From NCBI RefSeq assembly GCF_022200785.1, contig NZ_CP087585.1, positions 2,790,001 to 2,854,000 on the forward strand: DNA of 64,000 nt, in the 5' to 3' direction. A program made the position numbers and the translations under genes. Origin of the DNA: Pedobacter mucosus. GTDB taxonomy: Bacteria > Bacteroidota > Bacteroidia > Sphingobacteriales > Sphingobacteriaceae. The notes under the pieces were generated by a model, which saw nothing but the letters and a program-made list of their open reading frames with translations, had not been told where the DNA came from and did not search any database. Numbering within the stretch: position 1 is the first letter of the stretch; each line of letters begins with the position of its first letter. Of the stretch, positions 17,846 to 26,700 are shown in pieces.

Positions 17846-19090
17846 ATGAACCTATCAGAATTTAAAGAAAAAGCTTTGCACTGGGCAAATCAGTTTGATG
17901 TTTGCTGTTTTTTGGATTCTAATGAATATAAAGATCAATATTCAGCTTACGATTTTTTAATTGCAGCTGATGTTCAAGTAGAATTAAATTGTAACCATGG
18001 AGATGCTTTTCATCGATTAAAAGAATTTTCTGAAACTCATAAAAGCTGGCTTTTTGGATTGTTTAACTACGATCTTAAAAACGAAATTGAAAATTTTAAA
18101 TCAAAAAATTTAGATTATCTGGATTTTCCAGAGCTTTATTTTTTCGTTCCAAAATATCTTATTGCGTACAAAAATGGAAATGCAGAAGTGTTAATTGGCA
18201 GCGAGTCAATTCTCCATGAAATCGAACAACTTTGTATACCATTAAATACTGATAATGAAAAGCTTAACATTATCCAAAGATTAAAAAAAGTTGAATACAT
18301 AGCAAAGGTTGATGAACTAAAAAGTCATATTATACAAGGCAACATCTATGAAGTTAATTTCTGCCAGGAATTTTTTGCAGAAAATGCTAAAATGAATCCG
18401 GTCAATACTTTTCATTTGTTGAATAGAATCTCTCCTACTCCATTTGCAGGTTATTTTAAGGTTTATAAGAAATACATATTATCAGCTACACCTGAAAGAT
18501 TTTTGTGTAAGCGTGGATCGAGGCTGATTTCACAACCTATAAAAGGAACAGCAAAGAGAAGTGAAAATATTAAGGAAGACGATTTAATTAAATTGCAGTT
18601 AAAAAACGACATTAAAGAGCAGGCAGAAAATGTGATGATTGTTGATTTGGTTCGGCATGACCTTACCAAATCAGCAGTGAAAGGCTCGGTTAAAGTTGAT
18701 GAATTATTTGGTATTTACAGCTTTCCTCAAGTACATCAAATGATTTCAACGATAAGCTGTGAACTTGATCCAGCGATTCATTTCATTGATTCTATAAAAA
18801 ATACATTCCCTATGGGCTCAATGACTGGCGCTCCAAAATTTAGAGCAATGGAGTTAATTGAAGAATATGAAGAAACCAAAAGAGGAATTTATTCGGGCTC
18901 CTTCGGCTATATTAGCCCAAATGGAGATTTTGATTTTAATGTAGTTATTCGAAGTATACTTTACAATTCAGAAAATCAATATTTGTCATTTCAAGTGGGT
19001 GGCGCCATTACTCATCAGAGTGATGCTAATTTAGAATATGAAGAATGCTTGCTTAAAGCTAGCGCAATATTGCAAGTTTTAGGTAGATAG
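17846..19090 (+). CDS. pabB: Aminodeoxychorismate synthase component I
   Basis: Converts chorismate with ammonia to 4-amino-4-deoxychorismate in folate synthesis. The 414-residue protein has the chorismate-binding fold: QPIKGTAKR carries the Lys that marks PabB (TrpE has PIAGT), followed by ENVMIVDLVRHDL, PMGSMTGAPKFRAM and GIYSGSFGYISP. No PabA or PabC domain is fused. The N-terminal half is divergent, as usual in the family. The PabC-like gene at 3 kb would supply the next step. ATG 17846 is preferred to TTG 17834, which overlaps the predicted RNA start. Confidence 0.9.
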   Translation: MNLSEFKEKALHWANQFDVCCFLDSNEYKDQYSAYDFLIAADVQVELNCNHGDAFHRLKEFSETHKSWLFGLFNYDLKNEIENFKSKNLDYLDFPELYFFVPKYLIAYKNGNAEVLIGSESILHEIEQLCIPLNTDNEKLNIIQRLKKVEYIAKVDELKSHIIQGNIYEVNFCQEFFAENAKMNPVNTFHLLNRISPTPFAGYFKVYKKYILSATPERFLCKRGSRLISQPIKGTAKRSENIKEDDLIKLQLKNDIKEQAENVMIVDLVRHDLTKSAVKGSVKVDELFGIYSFPQVHQMISTISCELDPAIHFIDSIKNTFPMGSMTGAPKFRAMELIEEYEETKRGIYSGSFGYISPNGDFDFNVVIRSILYNSENQYLSFQVGGAITHQSDANLEYEECLLKASAILQVLGR

Positions 19091-19128
19091 TTTTTTCTGA
19101 TAATATTAACGTTTATCAGCTAATTTTG

Positions 19129-19171
19129 GCATCCTAAATTCACCTCAGCATCTTACACGCATCCTAAATTC
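19129..19171 (+). repeat. Two 13-bp direct repeats, GCATCCTAAATTC
   Basis: Identical copies at 19129-19141 and 19159-19171, 30 bp apart, downstream of pabB. No known role; may be a small spacer repeat. Confidence 0.5.
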
Positions 19172-19224
19172 TTAAATAATCATGTGAAGATAATTTATTC
19201 TGCTTCTTCAAATGCTAAAAACAA

Positions 19225-19265
19225 AAAAGTGGAAAGTTTTGCATCATGCAAAACTTTCCACTTTT
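19225..19265 (-). terminator. Long perfect hairpin terminator of the M48 protease gene
   Basis: AAAAGTGGAAAGTTTTGCA (19225-19243) pairs perfectly with 19247-19265 around a three-base loop. On the minus strand the stem is followed by a T-rich run (TTTTTTGTTTTT). Convergent pabB could use it too, but only four T follow on the plus strand. Confidence 0.85.
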
Positions 19266-19283
19266 CAGCTCCAAATATCAAAG

Positions 19284-20090
19284 TTACTTTTTATAGTATC
19301 CTTGGGCTTCTGGTAAATATTTCTGAATTTGCGCAATACGCGTTGCATCACTTGGGTGTGTACTTAAAAATTCTGCTGGCTTCTGTGCTCCCGCAGAAGA
19401 TGCCGACATCCTATTCCAAAAACTAGTAGCATTCTGCGGATTATAACCAGCCATCGCCATAAATATCAAACCTAAACGATCTGCCTCTAATTCTTGATTG
19501 CGACTAAATTTTAACATGGCAACCTGACCGCCAACTCCATAACCAGCATTAAAAATTGACTGTGCCTTTGGGTTTTTCGAAAGCGCTACGCCAGCTGCTG
19601 CACCAATACCCTGTGCCACCATTTCTTGCGACATACGTTCTGCTGAATGGCCGGCGATTGCATGACCAATTTCATGGCCCATAACGGTAGCTAAACCTGC
19701 ATCATCTTGCGTTACTGGTAAAATACCTGTGTAAACTACAATTTTTCCACCTGGCATACACCAAGCATTTTTTTCATTGTTTTGAACAACGTTAACTTCC
19801 CATTGATAATCTGCAATAAGATTACCATAGTTATTGCTGTTCATATAAGATTTTACAGCCGTAATTAGTTTACTCCCAACAGTTTTTACTTTTAATGCTT
19901 GTGCATTAGATGCTGATAATACAGTTGATTTATTTTCTGTCAAGAATGTGCTATAAGCTTGAAATGCCATTGGCAAAACTTGATCGTTGCTCACTAAATC
20001 AAATCTACTACGGCCAGTTAATGGAACTGTAGAACATGAATTAAATAATAAAATGCCAGCAACACCTGCCGTTAAAAGTAATTTTTTCAT
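19284..20090 (-). CDS. M48-family metalloprotease lipoprotein
   Basis: A 268-residue zinc protease of the M48 group (relatives: LoiP, BepA, Oma1). The signal sequence ends in a lipobox, LLFNSC, so the protein is a lipoprotein in the periplasm. The zinc site is HEIGHAIAGH (about 140-149), with the downstream Glu ligand in NQELEADRLG. WCMPGGKIVVYTG is also typical. The likely role is quality control of envelope proteins. Family members often end in TPRs; this one does not. Own terminator; upstream neighbour is plsY on the same strand. Confidence 0.9.
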   Translation of the reverse strand: MKKLLLTAGVAGILLFNSCSTVPLTGRSRFDLVSNDQVLPMAFQAYSTFLTENKSTVLSASNAQALKVKTVGSKLITAVKSYMNSNNYGNLIADYQWEVNVVQNNEKNAWCMPGGKIVVYTGILPVTQDDAGLATVMGHEIGHAIAGHSAERMSQEMVAQGIGAAAGVALSKNPKAQSIFNAGYGVGGQVAMLKFSRNQELEADRLGLIFMAMAGYNPQNATSFWNRMSASSAGAQKPAEFLSTHPSDATRIAQIQKYLPEAQGYYKK

Positions 20091-20170
20091 AATGCGTTTT
20101 AAATGATTTTTATGTCCAATGGGTTATCTTACAAAACCAAAAACATAAATTAGAATGTGTTTGTAAACAA

Positions 20171-20812
20171 TTATTTCTTTTTAAACAAATACACTTTTGA
20201 TTCTTTTCCCTTAAGCAAACGCTCAAGATTTTTTTGGTGAGTTACTAAAATCAAAACACATACGCACATGCCGTATAGTACTTCAGATTTTATTGAAGAC
20301 TGAAACAAAAAAACTACACTAAGCGGAAAAGTAAATCCCGCACAAATGGAGCTTAATGAAACATATTTTGTTAATAGTAAGATCACTACAAAAACCAGAA
20401 CACAAAGCATAGATGCTGCGAAGTTAACTGCCAAAATCATTCCAAAAAGAGTTGCTACTCCTTTTCCGCCCCTAAAACCTGCAAATACAGGAAACAAATG
20501 GCCCATTACAGCAGTAACACCTAGAGCCAATTGATAATTAACAAAGGGTGCAGAATGTTGAGGGCCGGTAACAGAAATACCAATTAAATAGGCCAGGTTG
20601 GTTGCAGTATAGCCTTTCGCAATATCGATAACCATTACAGCAATTCCGGCTTTTTTACCTAAAACTCTAAAAGTATTTGTCGCACCGGCATTTCCACTTC
20701 CATATTCTCTAACATCGACGCCATAGAATGCTTGTCCAAGCCACACAGCGGTTGGTATAGATCCAAAAAGATAAGCAACTAATAATGCGCTGAGAGAATA
20801 AACCGTAACCAT
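20171..20812 (-). CDS. plsY: Glycerol-3-phosphate acyltransferase PlsY
   Basis: Transfers acyl from acyl-phosphate to glycerol-3-phosphate, the first step of phospholipid synthesis, in the inner membrane. 213 residues with five or more hydrophobic segments. Motifs: GSIPTAVWLGQ, then GSGNAGATNTFRVLGKKAG, and FRGGKGVATLFG. It lies 48 bases after nadC on the same strand, so co-transcription is likely. Confidence 0.95.
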   Translation of the reverse strand: MVTVYSLSALLVAYLFGSIPTAVWLGQAFYGVDVREYGSGNAGATNTFRVLGKKAGIAVMVIDIAKGYTATNLAYLIGISVTGPQHSAPFVNYQLALGVTAVMGHLFPVFAGFRGGKGVATLFGMILAVNFAASMLCVLVFVVILLLTKYVSLSSICAGFTFPLSVVFLFQSSIKSEVLYGMCVCVLILVTHQKNLERLLKGKESKVYLFKKK

Positions 20813-20860
20813 AGCCTACAATGATACAAAAAATAAGTTTTTAATTGATAAGCAAATCAT

Positions 20861-21703
20861 TTAATAAGCTTTTAAACTCATATCTAAGCTTTTCACAGAA
20901 TGTGTTAAAGCACCCATGGAGATGAAATCGACACCACAAGCCGCATAATCCAATACATTATCTTCGGTTATTCCTCCAGATGCTTCCGTTACAAACTTTC
21001 CATCAATTAAGCTGACAGCCGATTTTAGATTCTCAAAATTAAAATTATCAAGCATGATGCGATCAACGCCACCAATTTCTAAAACCTGAGATAGTTCTTC
21101 TAAATTTCTAACTTCAATTTCGATTTGTAGCTGCTTGTTATTCTCTTTCAAATATGTTTGAGCAGCATTTATTGCTTTGGCAATACCACCAGCATAATCA
21201 ACGTGATTATCCTTTATCAAAATCATATCATATAATCCAATACGATGATTTACCCCACCTCCGATTCTAACCGCCCATTTTTCCAAATACCTTAGCCCAG
21301 GAGTAGTTTTTCTTGTGTCTAATATCTTAGTTTTAGTATCTTTTAGTATAGAAACAATACGATGAGTTTTAGTTGCAATTCCACTCATTCTTTGCATACA
21401 ATTTAGTACTAAACGTTCAGCAATTAAGATAGAATGTGTGTCTCCTAATACATTAAGTGCAACTTCTCCAACCTTGACCTCGTCGCCATCATTTAAGAAA
21501 ACTTCAACGTTTAAATTTGAATCGACAACTTTAAAAATCTCCAAAGCAAGTTCAATACCAGCTAGAATACCATTTTCTTTTATGATAAGTTTCGCTTTAC
21601 CCTGCGTACCTTTTGCAATAGTTGATAAGGAAGTATGATCGCCATCTCCAAGATCTTCGGCAAGGGCATTTTTTATAAATTGATGTATAAGTTGAGTATC
21701 CAA
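20861..21703 (-). CDS. nadC: Nicotinate-nucleotide pyrophosphorylase (QPRTase)
   Basis: Turns quinolinate and PRPP into nicotinate mononucleotide in de novo NAD synthesis. 280 residues: AEDLGDGDHTSL at the N-terminus, NCMQRMSGIAT, DTRKTTPGLRYLEK and GGGVNHRIGLYDMILIKDNH for substrate and PRPP binding, and a C-terminal EASGGITEDNV. Complete. Precedes plsY on the minus strand. Confidence 0.96.
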   Translation of the reverse strand: MDTQLIHQFIKNALAEDLGDGDHTSLSTIAKGTQGKAKLIIKENGILAGIELALEIFKVVDSNLNVEVFLNDGDEVKVGEVALNVLGDTHSILIAERLVLNCMQRMSGIATKTHRIVSILKDTKTKILDTRKTTPGLRYLEKWAVRIGGGVNHRIGLYDMILIKDNHVDYAGGIAKAINAAQTYLKENNKQLQIEIEVRNLEELSQVLEIGGVDRIMLDNFNFENLKSAVSLIDGKFVTEASGGITEDNVLDYAACGVDFISMGALTHSVKSLDMSLKAY

Positions 21704-21803
21704 AGTGTAATTTTATGTCGTAAAAATAAGAATATATTTGTTAGCAGACAATTTACGAAAGCATTAAGAGCGCTGTTTTATACTTTAAATAAGGTTATAC
21801 AAA

Positions 21804-21832
21804 AAAAGCTCCCGATAAAATCGGGAGCTTTT
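21804..21832 (-). terminator. Intrinsic terminator of rpsA
   Basis: AAAAGCTCCCGAT pairs perfectly with 21820-21832 around AAA; on the minus strand seven T follow. It lies 20 bases past the rpsA stop. Confidence 0.85.
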
Positions 21833-21852
21833 AAGTTTTGAGTTAAAAAGAA

Positions 21853-23787
21853 CTAGCCTTTTTTAGCTTTGTTTTCTTCGCCTTCTAATTGCGATTTCAA
21901 TTGAGCCAATACGTCTAAATCTCCTAATGTAGATTTCTCTACAGAATCTTTAACTTTTTTAACTGCAGTGATAGATGCTTTAGCTTCTTTTTTCTTAGTT
22001 GCACGTTCTTCTGCAACAGCTTCAGCTTTAACCTCTTCCCAAATACGGGCATGAGATACTACAATGCGTTTTGCTTCTTTATTGAATTCAATGATTTTGA
22101 AGTCATTGGTTTCTTCAGCTTTAACTGAAGTACCATCTTCTTTAACCATGTGTTTAGTTGGTACGAAACCTTCTACACCATAAGGTAAAGCAATAACAGC
22201 ACCTTTATCAGTTACTTTAACAACAGTACCTTGGTGAATCGAATCTAAAGTGAAGATAGTTTCGAAAGTATCCCAAGGGTTTTCTTCTAATTGTTTGTGA
22301 CCTAAGCTTAATTTACGGTTATCAACATCAAGTTCTAAAACAACAACGTCTAATACATCACCAACTTTAGTGAATTCATTAGGGTGGTTTACTTTTTTAG
22401 ACCATGATAAATCAGAAATGTGGATTAAACCATCGATTCCTTCTTCAATTTCAACAAACACACCGAAGTTAGTCATGTTTTTAACTGTAGCTGTGTGCTT
22501 GCTTCCAACTGGGAATTTAGCAGCAACTTCTTGCCAAGGATCGCTAGATAATTGTTTAATACCTAAGCTCATTTTGCGTTCGTCTCTATCTAAAGTTAAA
22601 ACTTCAGCTTCGATCTCATCGCTAACTTTTAAGAATTCTTGTGGATTTCTTAAGTTTTGCGACCAGCTCATTTCAGAAACGTGAATTAAACCTTCAACAC
22701 CTGGTATAATTTCTAAGAAAGCACCGTAATCTGCAACAGTTACGATTTTTCCTTTAACTTTCGAACCGATTTGGATATCAGTACTCAAGTTTTCCCAAGG
22801 GTGAGGCGTTAATTGTTTTAAGCCTAAAGCGATACGTTTTTTCTCATCATCGAAATCTAAAACAACTACGTTGATTTTTTCATCTAATGATAATACTTCT
22901 TTTGGATGCTCTATGCGGCCCCAAGAAATATCAGTAATGTGAAGTAAACCATCAACACCACCTAAATCGATGAATACACCGAAATCTGTAATATTTTTAA
23001 CAGTTCCTTCAAGTACTTGTCCTTTTTCTAATTTAGAAACGATTTCTACTTTTTGACTTTCTAAATCGTCTTCAATTAACACTTTATGAGAAACAACTAC
23101 ATTTTTAAACTCATGGTTAATTTTAACAACTTTAAATTCCATTGTTTTACCCACGTACACATCGTAATCGCGGATAGGTTTAATATCAATTTGAGATCCT
23201 GGTAAGAAAGCCTCAACGCCCATAATGTCAACAATTAAACCACCTTTAGTACGGCTCTTAACGAAACCGTTGATGATTCTATCATTTTCAAGCGCCTCGT
23301 TAATAGCTTCCCATGATCTTTGGGTTTTTGCTCTTTTGCGAGAAAGGATCAATTGACCGTTAGCATCTTCCGGTGCTTCAACAAATACGTCAACTGAATC
23401 GCCGATTTTTAAATCTGGTGTATCACGGAATTCTGAAGTAGAAACTAAACCGTCTGATTTAAAACCAACGTTTAATACTACATCTTTGTTGTTAATTGAA
23501 ACAACGATACCGCTAATGATTTCACCTTTAGTGATTTGATTGAATGTTCCAGCATACATATCTTCGAACTTTTTACGGTCCTCTTCATTGTAATTACCGA
23601 AAACTTTTTCATCTGCATCCCAATCGAAATCTTCGGTTGGTGTTGCTAATGATGATTTGATCGATTCGATCGAAACTGAATCAGCTTCTGATTCAATAGT
23701 TTCTTTTTCAGATAGGCGTCCGCCTTCTCCCTGAAGTTCAGCTGTTTTAGCTGCTAATTCTTTTTCTGCTACTTGTTTTTTAGCCAT
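21853..23787 (-). CDS. rpsA: 30S ribosomal protein S1
   Basis: A 644-residue S1 with six S1/OB RNA-binding repeats between about residues 95 and 570, e.g. VLEGTVKNITDFGVFIDLGG and HTATVKNMTNFGVFVEI. Each repeat has the GxVxxxxxxGxxV core and DGLLHI/GLIHVS end. A Glu-rich N-terminus and a Lys-rich C-terminal tail (ATKKKEAKAS onward) flank them; the longer length than E. coli S1 (557) is usual in Bacteroidota. S1 binds mRNA for initiation, which matters where Shine-Dalgarno sequences are rare. Own promoter and terminator; upstream leader has a real Shine-Dalgarno. Confidence 0.96.
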   Translation of the reverse strand: MAKKQVAEKELAAKTAELQGEGGRLSEKETIESEADSVSIESIKSSLATPTEDFDWDADEKVFGNYNEEDRKKFEDMYAGTFNQITKGEIISGIVVSINNKDVVLNVGFKSDGLVSTSEFRDTPDLKIGDSVDVFVEAPEDANGQLILSRKRAKTQRSWEAINEALENDRIINGFVKSRTKGGLIVDIMGVEAFLPGSQIDIKPIRDYDVYVGKTMEFKVVKINHEFKNVVVSHKVLIEDDLESQKVEIVSKLEKGQVLEGTVKNITDFGVFIDLGGVDGLLHITDISWGRIEHPKEVLSLDEKINVVVLDFDDEKKRIALGLKQLTPHPWENLSTDIQIGSKVKGKIVTVADYGAFLEIIPGVEGLIHVSEMSWSQNLRNPQEFLKVSDEIEAEVLTLDRDERKMSLGIKQLSSDPWQEVAAKFPVGSKHTATVKNMTNFGVFVEIEEGIDGLIHISDLSWSKKVNHPNEFTKVGDVLDVVVLELDVDNRKLSLGHKQLEENPWDTFETIFTLDSIHQGTVVKVTDKGAVIALPYGVEGFVPTKHMVKEDGTSVKAEETNDFKIIEFNKEAKRIVVSHARIWEEVKAEAVAEERATKKKEAKASITAVKKVKDSVEKSTLGDLDVLAQLKSQLEGEENKAKKG

Positions 23788-23798
23788 TAATTAATTAT

Positions 23799-23832
23799 CT
23801 CCTTTTTTCCCTATTTAGGGACAGCAAAGGTA
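23799..23832 (-). promoter_or_regulatory. rpsA promoter -7 box and Shine-Dalgarno
   Basis: On the minus strand TACCTTTG (23832-23825) is a perfect -7 box, with TTTC 18 bases upstream. The leader then has a small hairpin CCCT/AGGG (23820-23809) and AAGGAG (23804-23799), 11 bases before the ATG. A clear Shine-Dalgarno is exceptional among the genes here. Confidence 0.65.
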
Positions 23833-23929
23833 GAAATAATTTTATTGAATGAAAACTTTTTTTAAATAAATGTTGCTGATTTTTAGTTGATTATGAAGGG
23901 AGTACCAAGTATTTAGTATCAAGTATCAA

Positions 23930-24176
23930 GAATGGGAGCTGAAAGAGTAAAGATAAAGGATCAAAGAATAAAGATTGTTAGTATAAATCGACAGTTTTTA
24001 ATTCTCATCTTTTAGAGGGGTGCCCGAAGAGCGGGGTGTCTCCTTGTGAAAATTTAATCTATTTATTTAAAAATGAGTGTTCGGCAATTCTTCGGGAACA
24101 GCCGTCCCGCTATCGCTAATAGTCCTCGCCGAAGAAGAACGGCTCCGGGCTATTCCGCTCTATCGGGTTTAAGAAA
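23930..24176 (+). repeat. Copy D of the GC-rich intergenic repeat family, with AT-rich flank
   Basis: The 420-base gap upstream of rpsA has no gene beyond the rpsA promoter. Its left part holds a degenerate run (CAAGTATTTAGTATCAAGTATCAAG). The right part is the best-preserved repeat copy: TTCTTCGGGAACAGCC, GTCCCGCTATC (24104-24114) and ATCGGGTTTAAGAA (24162-24175). TCGCCGAAGAAGAACGG inside gives potential hairpins. Confidence 0.55.
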
Positions 24177-24205
24177 TAAAATTTGTGCCTCGAATTTCCA
24201 AAAAC

Positions 24206-24925
24206 CTACTTCTTTATAAATGTTCCTCTCGTAAAACCCTCTCCAATCAGTGTATTTTCATCTCTAATTAAAAGTAGAATAGAATTTTGTTGATCATATA
24301 GTTTAATGATATCACCATCAATTACATACTTAACTGTAAATAATGAATCATTGTAAACGTCTTTAACGGTTACAGAATCTTTAGATTTAAAATTAAAAGA
24401 ATTGTATTGCGTATCTACGCTCGTTGCAAATGTGCCGCTAACAGTTTTCTGCTTTAAAAAAGTAACGTAGCAGAAATATCCAATAATTAAGATAATAATT
24501 GTAGAGAAACTTATTAAAAACTTATTATGCTTCCCATATTTAAAGGCGAAGTATAAGATTGTAATTAAGATTAATGCAACAACCGCAAAAAGAATTATAC
24601 TCGAGCTATCTTTAGTAACACTAGGTACGGCAACTGCAACTGGCGTAGTTACTGGAACTGGTTTGGCCTGCGAAGGAATTTTAACTAAGTATTCTTTACT
24701 TACAAAACCCTCTCCATTGTTGACTCTGATTTTAAAATACTTCGCATCTGCAGAGTCCAAAACAAGCACATTTTCATCTTGCTTTATGGAGCCAACTACT
24801 TTACTTGTTGGACTATTTGTTGCTCTAACGTTAAGTTTATCAGCTTTAACACGATACATGTTTTGGGCACTTAAACTTAAAGAGAAAATTACAAGAGAGA
24901 TAAATAGGAAGAATGATTTAGTCAT
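24206..24925 (-). CDS. SH3-domain membrane protein, unknown function
   Basis: A 239-residue protein. A signal peptide (SFFLFISLVIFSLSLSAQ) is followed by a bacterial SH3 domain (about 22-80: YRVKADKLNVRATNSPTSKV, then GEGFVSKEYLV). A Pro/Val linker leads to two transmembrane helices (about 108-126 and 134-153), then a C-terminal beta domain of about 80 residues (TVSGTFATSV to TRGTFIKK). The SH3 domain would bind peptidoglycan in the periplasm. Overall function unknown. It stands alone, after a terminator of the DUF1080 gene. Confidence 0.65.
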   Translation of the reverse strand: MTKSFFLFISLVIFSLSLSAQNMYRVKADKLNVRATNSPTSKVVGSIKQDENVLVLDSADAKYFKIRVNNGEGFVSKEYLVKIPSQAKPVPVTTPVAVAVPSVTKDSSSIILFAVVALILITILYFAFKYGKHNKFLISFSTIIILIIGYFCYVTFLKQKTVSGTFATSVDTQYNSFNFKSKDSVTVKDVYNDSLFTVKYVIDGDIIKLYDQQNSILLLIRDENTLIGEGFTRGTFIKK

Positions 24926-24965
24926 AATATTAAAGTTGTTTCCAGCATTAAAGGCTTGTTAATGC

Positions 24966-24987
24966 AAAAAGCATCTTAATGATGCTT
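24966..24987 (-). terminator. Intrinsic terminator of the DUF1080 gene
   Basis: On the minus strand AAGCATC pairs with GATGCTT around a five-base loop (24987-24969), followed by five T. It lies about 75 bases past the stop. Confidence 0.6.
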
Positions 24988-25062
24988 ATGGAGTAATGTT
25001 TTCACAAAAGTATAAAACGCATCACTAAAATACTAGCTTAATAATTTAAAACTTCTATTTAT

Positions 25063-25893
25063 TTATTCTTTCAAAATCTTCTGCAATACTTGATCTAATT
25101 TTGCTTGGTTTTTTATATAAGATTCTAAATTATATAATTGTACCGTTTTGAATTCAATGGGATGACTTTCGCTCTGCAAAGAAATGTAACCAGATTTAAG
25201 TGGCGTTCCATCTACTTTTATCTTAGGATCATGGTTTGATACGTTGTCTCCGCCGATTTGTGGTTTTGTATATTCTAAAACCACTTCTCCATCAATAATA
25301 TGTTTAATAACAGAGTCTTGCAAAACCAAAAACTCAGCGGTAACCCATTGATCACCTGCATAGGTTTTAGATTTTGAATCTAAACAATGCGGTGTAAACA
25401 ATTTTCCATTAAAATTTATTAGCGTTCCAGGGGTACAAACATTACTGGTATGGCGTTCATGTTCTCCGTCACCACCCAAAATTTGCGCTTCAACTGAAAT
25501 TGGAAAATCCTGATCTTTAAGCATTGTAGCTGGATCTTGACAATGCAACATGGCACCGCTATTCCTTAATGCCCAACCTTCACCTCCATTTGCCTGCTTA
25601 CCAACAAAGCGATAAGTAACTTTTAGTAAATATGCAGAAAATGGTTTTTTATAAAATATGTGACCGTATTGTTTGTCAAACTTACTATATCCATCATAAC
25701 TAACTTTCATTAATCCGTTTTCAACACGGAAAGTATTGGCGTAATTATCTTTATAATCATGTTTAGAAATTTTCACGTTCCAATCTTTTAAATCTTTTCC
25801 ATTGAAAAGATTAATCCACCCTTTCTGTGCACTGACGTTGAAAGAGAAGAAAACAAAAAATATAAAAAAAATTGGAGAATGTTTAAGTTGCAT
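25063..25893 (-). CDS. Secreted DUF1080 (3-keto-disaccharide hydrolase fold) protein
   Basis: A 276-residue protein with a signal peptide (SPIFFIFFVFFSFNVSAQ) and a single DUF1080 domain of concanavalin-like fold. WINLFNGKDLKDWNVKI opens the domain as usual, and ISLQSESHPIEFKTVQL closes it; both are diagnostic. Some DUF1080 members hydrolyse 3-keto-glycosides; the activity here is not shown by sequence. Periplasmic. Monocistronic between cmk and the SH3 protein gene. Confidence 0.85.
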   Translation of the reverse strand: MQLKHSPIFFIFFVFFSFNVSAQKGWINLFNGKDLKDWNVKISKHDYKDNYANTFRVENGLMKVSYDGYSKFDKQYGHIFYKKPFSAYLLKVTYRFVGKQANGGEGWALRNSGAMLHCQDPATMLKDQDFPISVEAQILGGDGEHERHTSNVCTPGTLINFNGKLFTPHCLDSKSKTYAGDQWVTAEFLVLQDSVIKHIIDGEVVLEYTKPQIGGDNVSNHDPKIKVDGTPLKSGYISLQSESHPIEFKTVQLYNLESYIKNQAKLDQVLQKILKE

Positions 25894-25944
25894 AATAGTC
25901 CATGGGTAAAAGCTAAAAATATGAAATTTTATTAACGATTCAGA

Positions 25945-26625
25945 TTAATCAGCTATAAAAGGCTTTACTTTCTCGAGTGCAAAAGCCAATTGTTCATCTT
26001 GCGTTAAATCGGTATTATCTAAAATTATTGCATCATCTGCCCTCACTAATGGACTTTCTTTCCTAGTGGTATCAGCGTAATCACGATGTGCAAGGTTCTC
26101 GAAAACTTCTTCTAAAGTAGTTTGGTTATTTCCTTTACTTTCTAATTCTTTAAATCTGCGTTCAGCCCTTATTTTTGGATCAGCCGTCATAAAAAATTTA
26201 ACAGGTGCATCCGGAAAAACAGTGGTTCCAATATCGCGGCCATCCATTACAATATTTTTTGATTTCCCCATACGTTGTTGCTGTTTTACCATTTCATGGC
26301 GAACAATTTTATGTGCAGAAACCTCACTAACATTTTCAGAAACGGGCATCAAACGGATTTCATCAGAAACTTCTTCACCGTTAAGTGTAATGTGAGATTC
26401 ATAATCACGGGAATGAAAGTTAAGTTCTATATGCTGTAATGCATCGGCAACTTTAAAATCATCAGAAATATCAACATGATTTCTTAGAAAATATAGGGTA
26501 ACTGCACGATACATAGCACCGCTATCAACATAAATAAAACCTAATTTTTTAGCTAATGCCTTTGCTACGGTACTTTTTCCGCAAGATGAATAGCCATCAA
26601 TAGCTACAACCAAGTTCTTTCTCAT
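25945..26625 (-). CDS. cmk: Cytidylate kinase
   Basis: Phosphorylates CMP and dCMP. 226 residues, bacterial type. The P-loop is GYSSCGKSTVA (12-22), followed by GFIYVDSGAMYRA. The NMP-binding insert and VMDGRDIGTTVFPDAPVKFF are present, then RAERRFKEL. Divergent from arfB; the -7 box ends seven bases before the ATG. Confidence 0.95.
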   Translation of the reverse strand: MRKNLVVAIDGYSSCGKSTVAKALAKKLGFIYVDSGAMYRAVTLYFLRNHVDISDDFKVADALQHIELNFHSRDYESHITLNGEEVSDEIRLMPVSENVSEVSAHKIVRHEMVKQQQRMGKSKNIVMDGRDIGTTVFPDAPVKFFMTADPKIRAERRFKELESKGNNQTTLEEVFENLAHRDYADTTRKESPLVRADDAIILDNTDLTQDEQLAFALEKVKPFIAD

Positions 26626-26632
26626 TCTGCTG

Positions 26633-26664
26633 TAAAGTTAAAAAAAGGAGGGTTTACTTAGCAA
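26633..26664 (-). promoter_or_regulatory. Promoter of cmk
   Basis: On the minus strand TTG (26664-26662), 21 bases, then TAACTTTA (26640-26633), one base off TAnnTTTG. The expected RNA start is only about three bases before the ATG. Confidence 0.45.
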
Positions 26665-26688
26665 CTTTTTTTAGATAAGTATTCTTTA

Positions 26689-26696
26689 TACTTTTG
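26689..26696 (+). promoter_or_regulatory. -7 box TACTTTTG of arfB
   Basis: Perfect TAnnTTTG ending four bases before ATG 26701. TTTT 19 bases upstream is a weak -33. Taken at face value the transcript would be leaderless. Confidence 0.5.
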
Positions 26697-26700
26697 CAGC

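Noticed and set aside
22370..22684. A 104-residue plus-strand frame
   Set aside because: It is antisense to the S1 repeats of rpsA.
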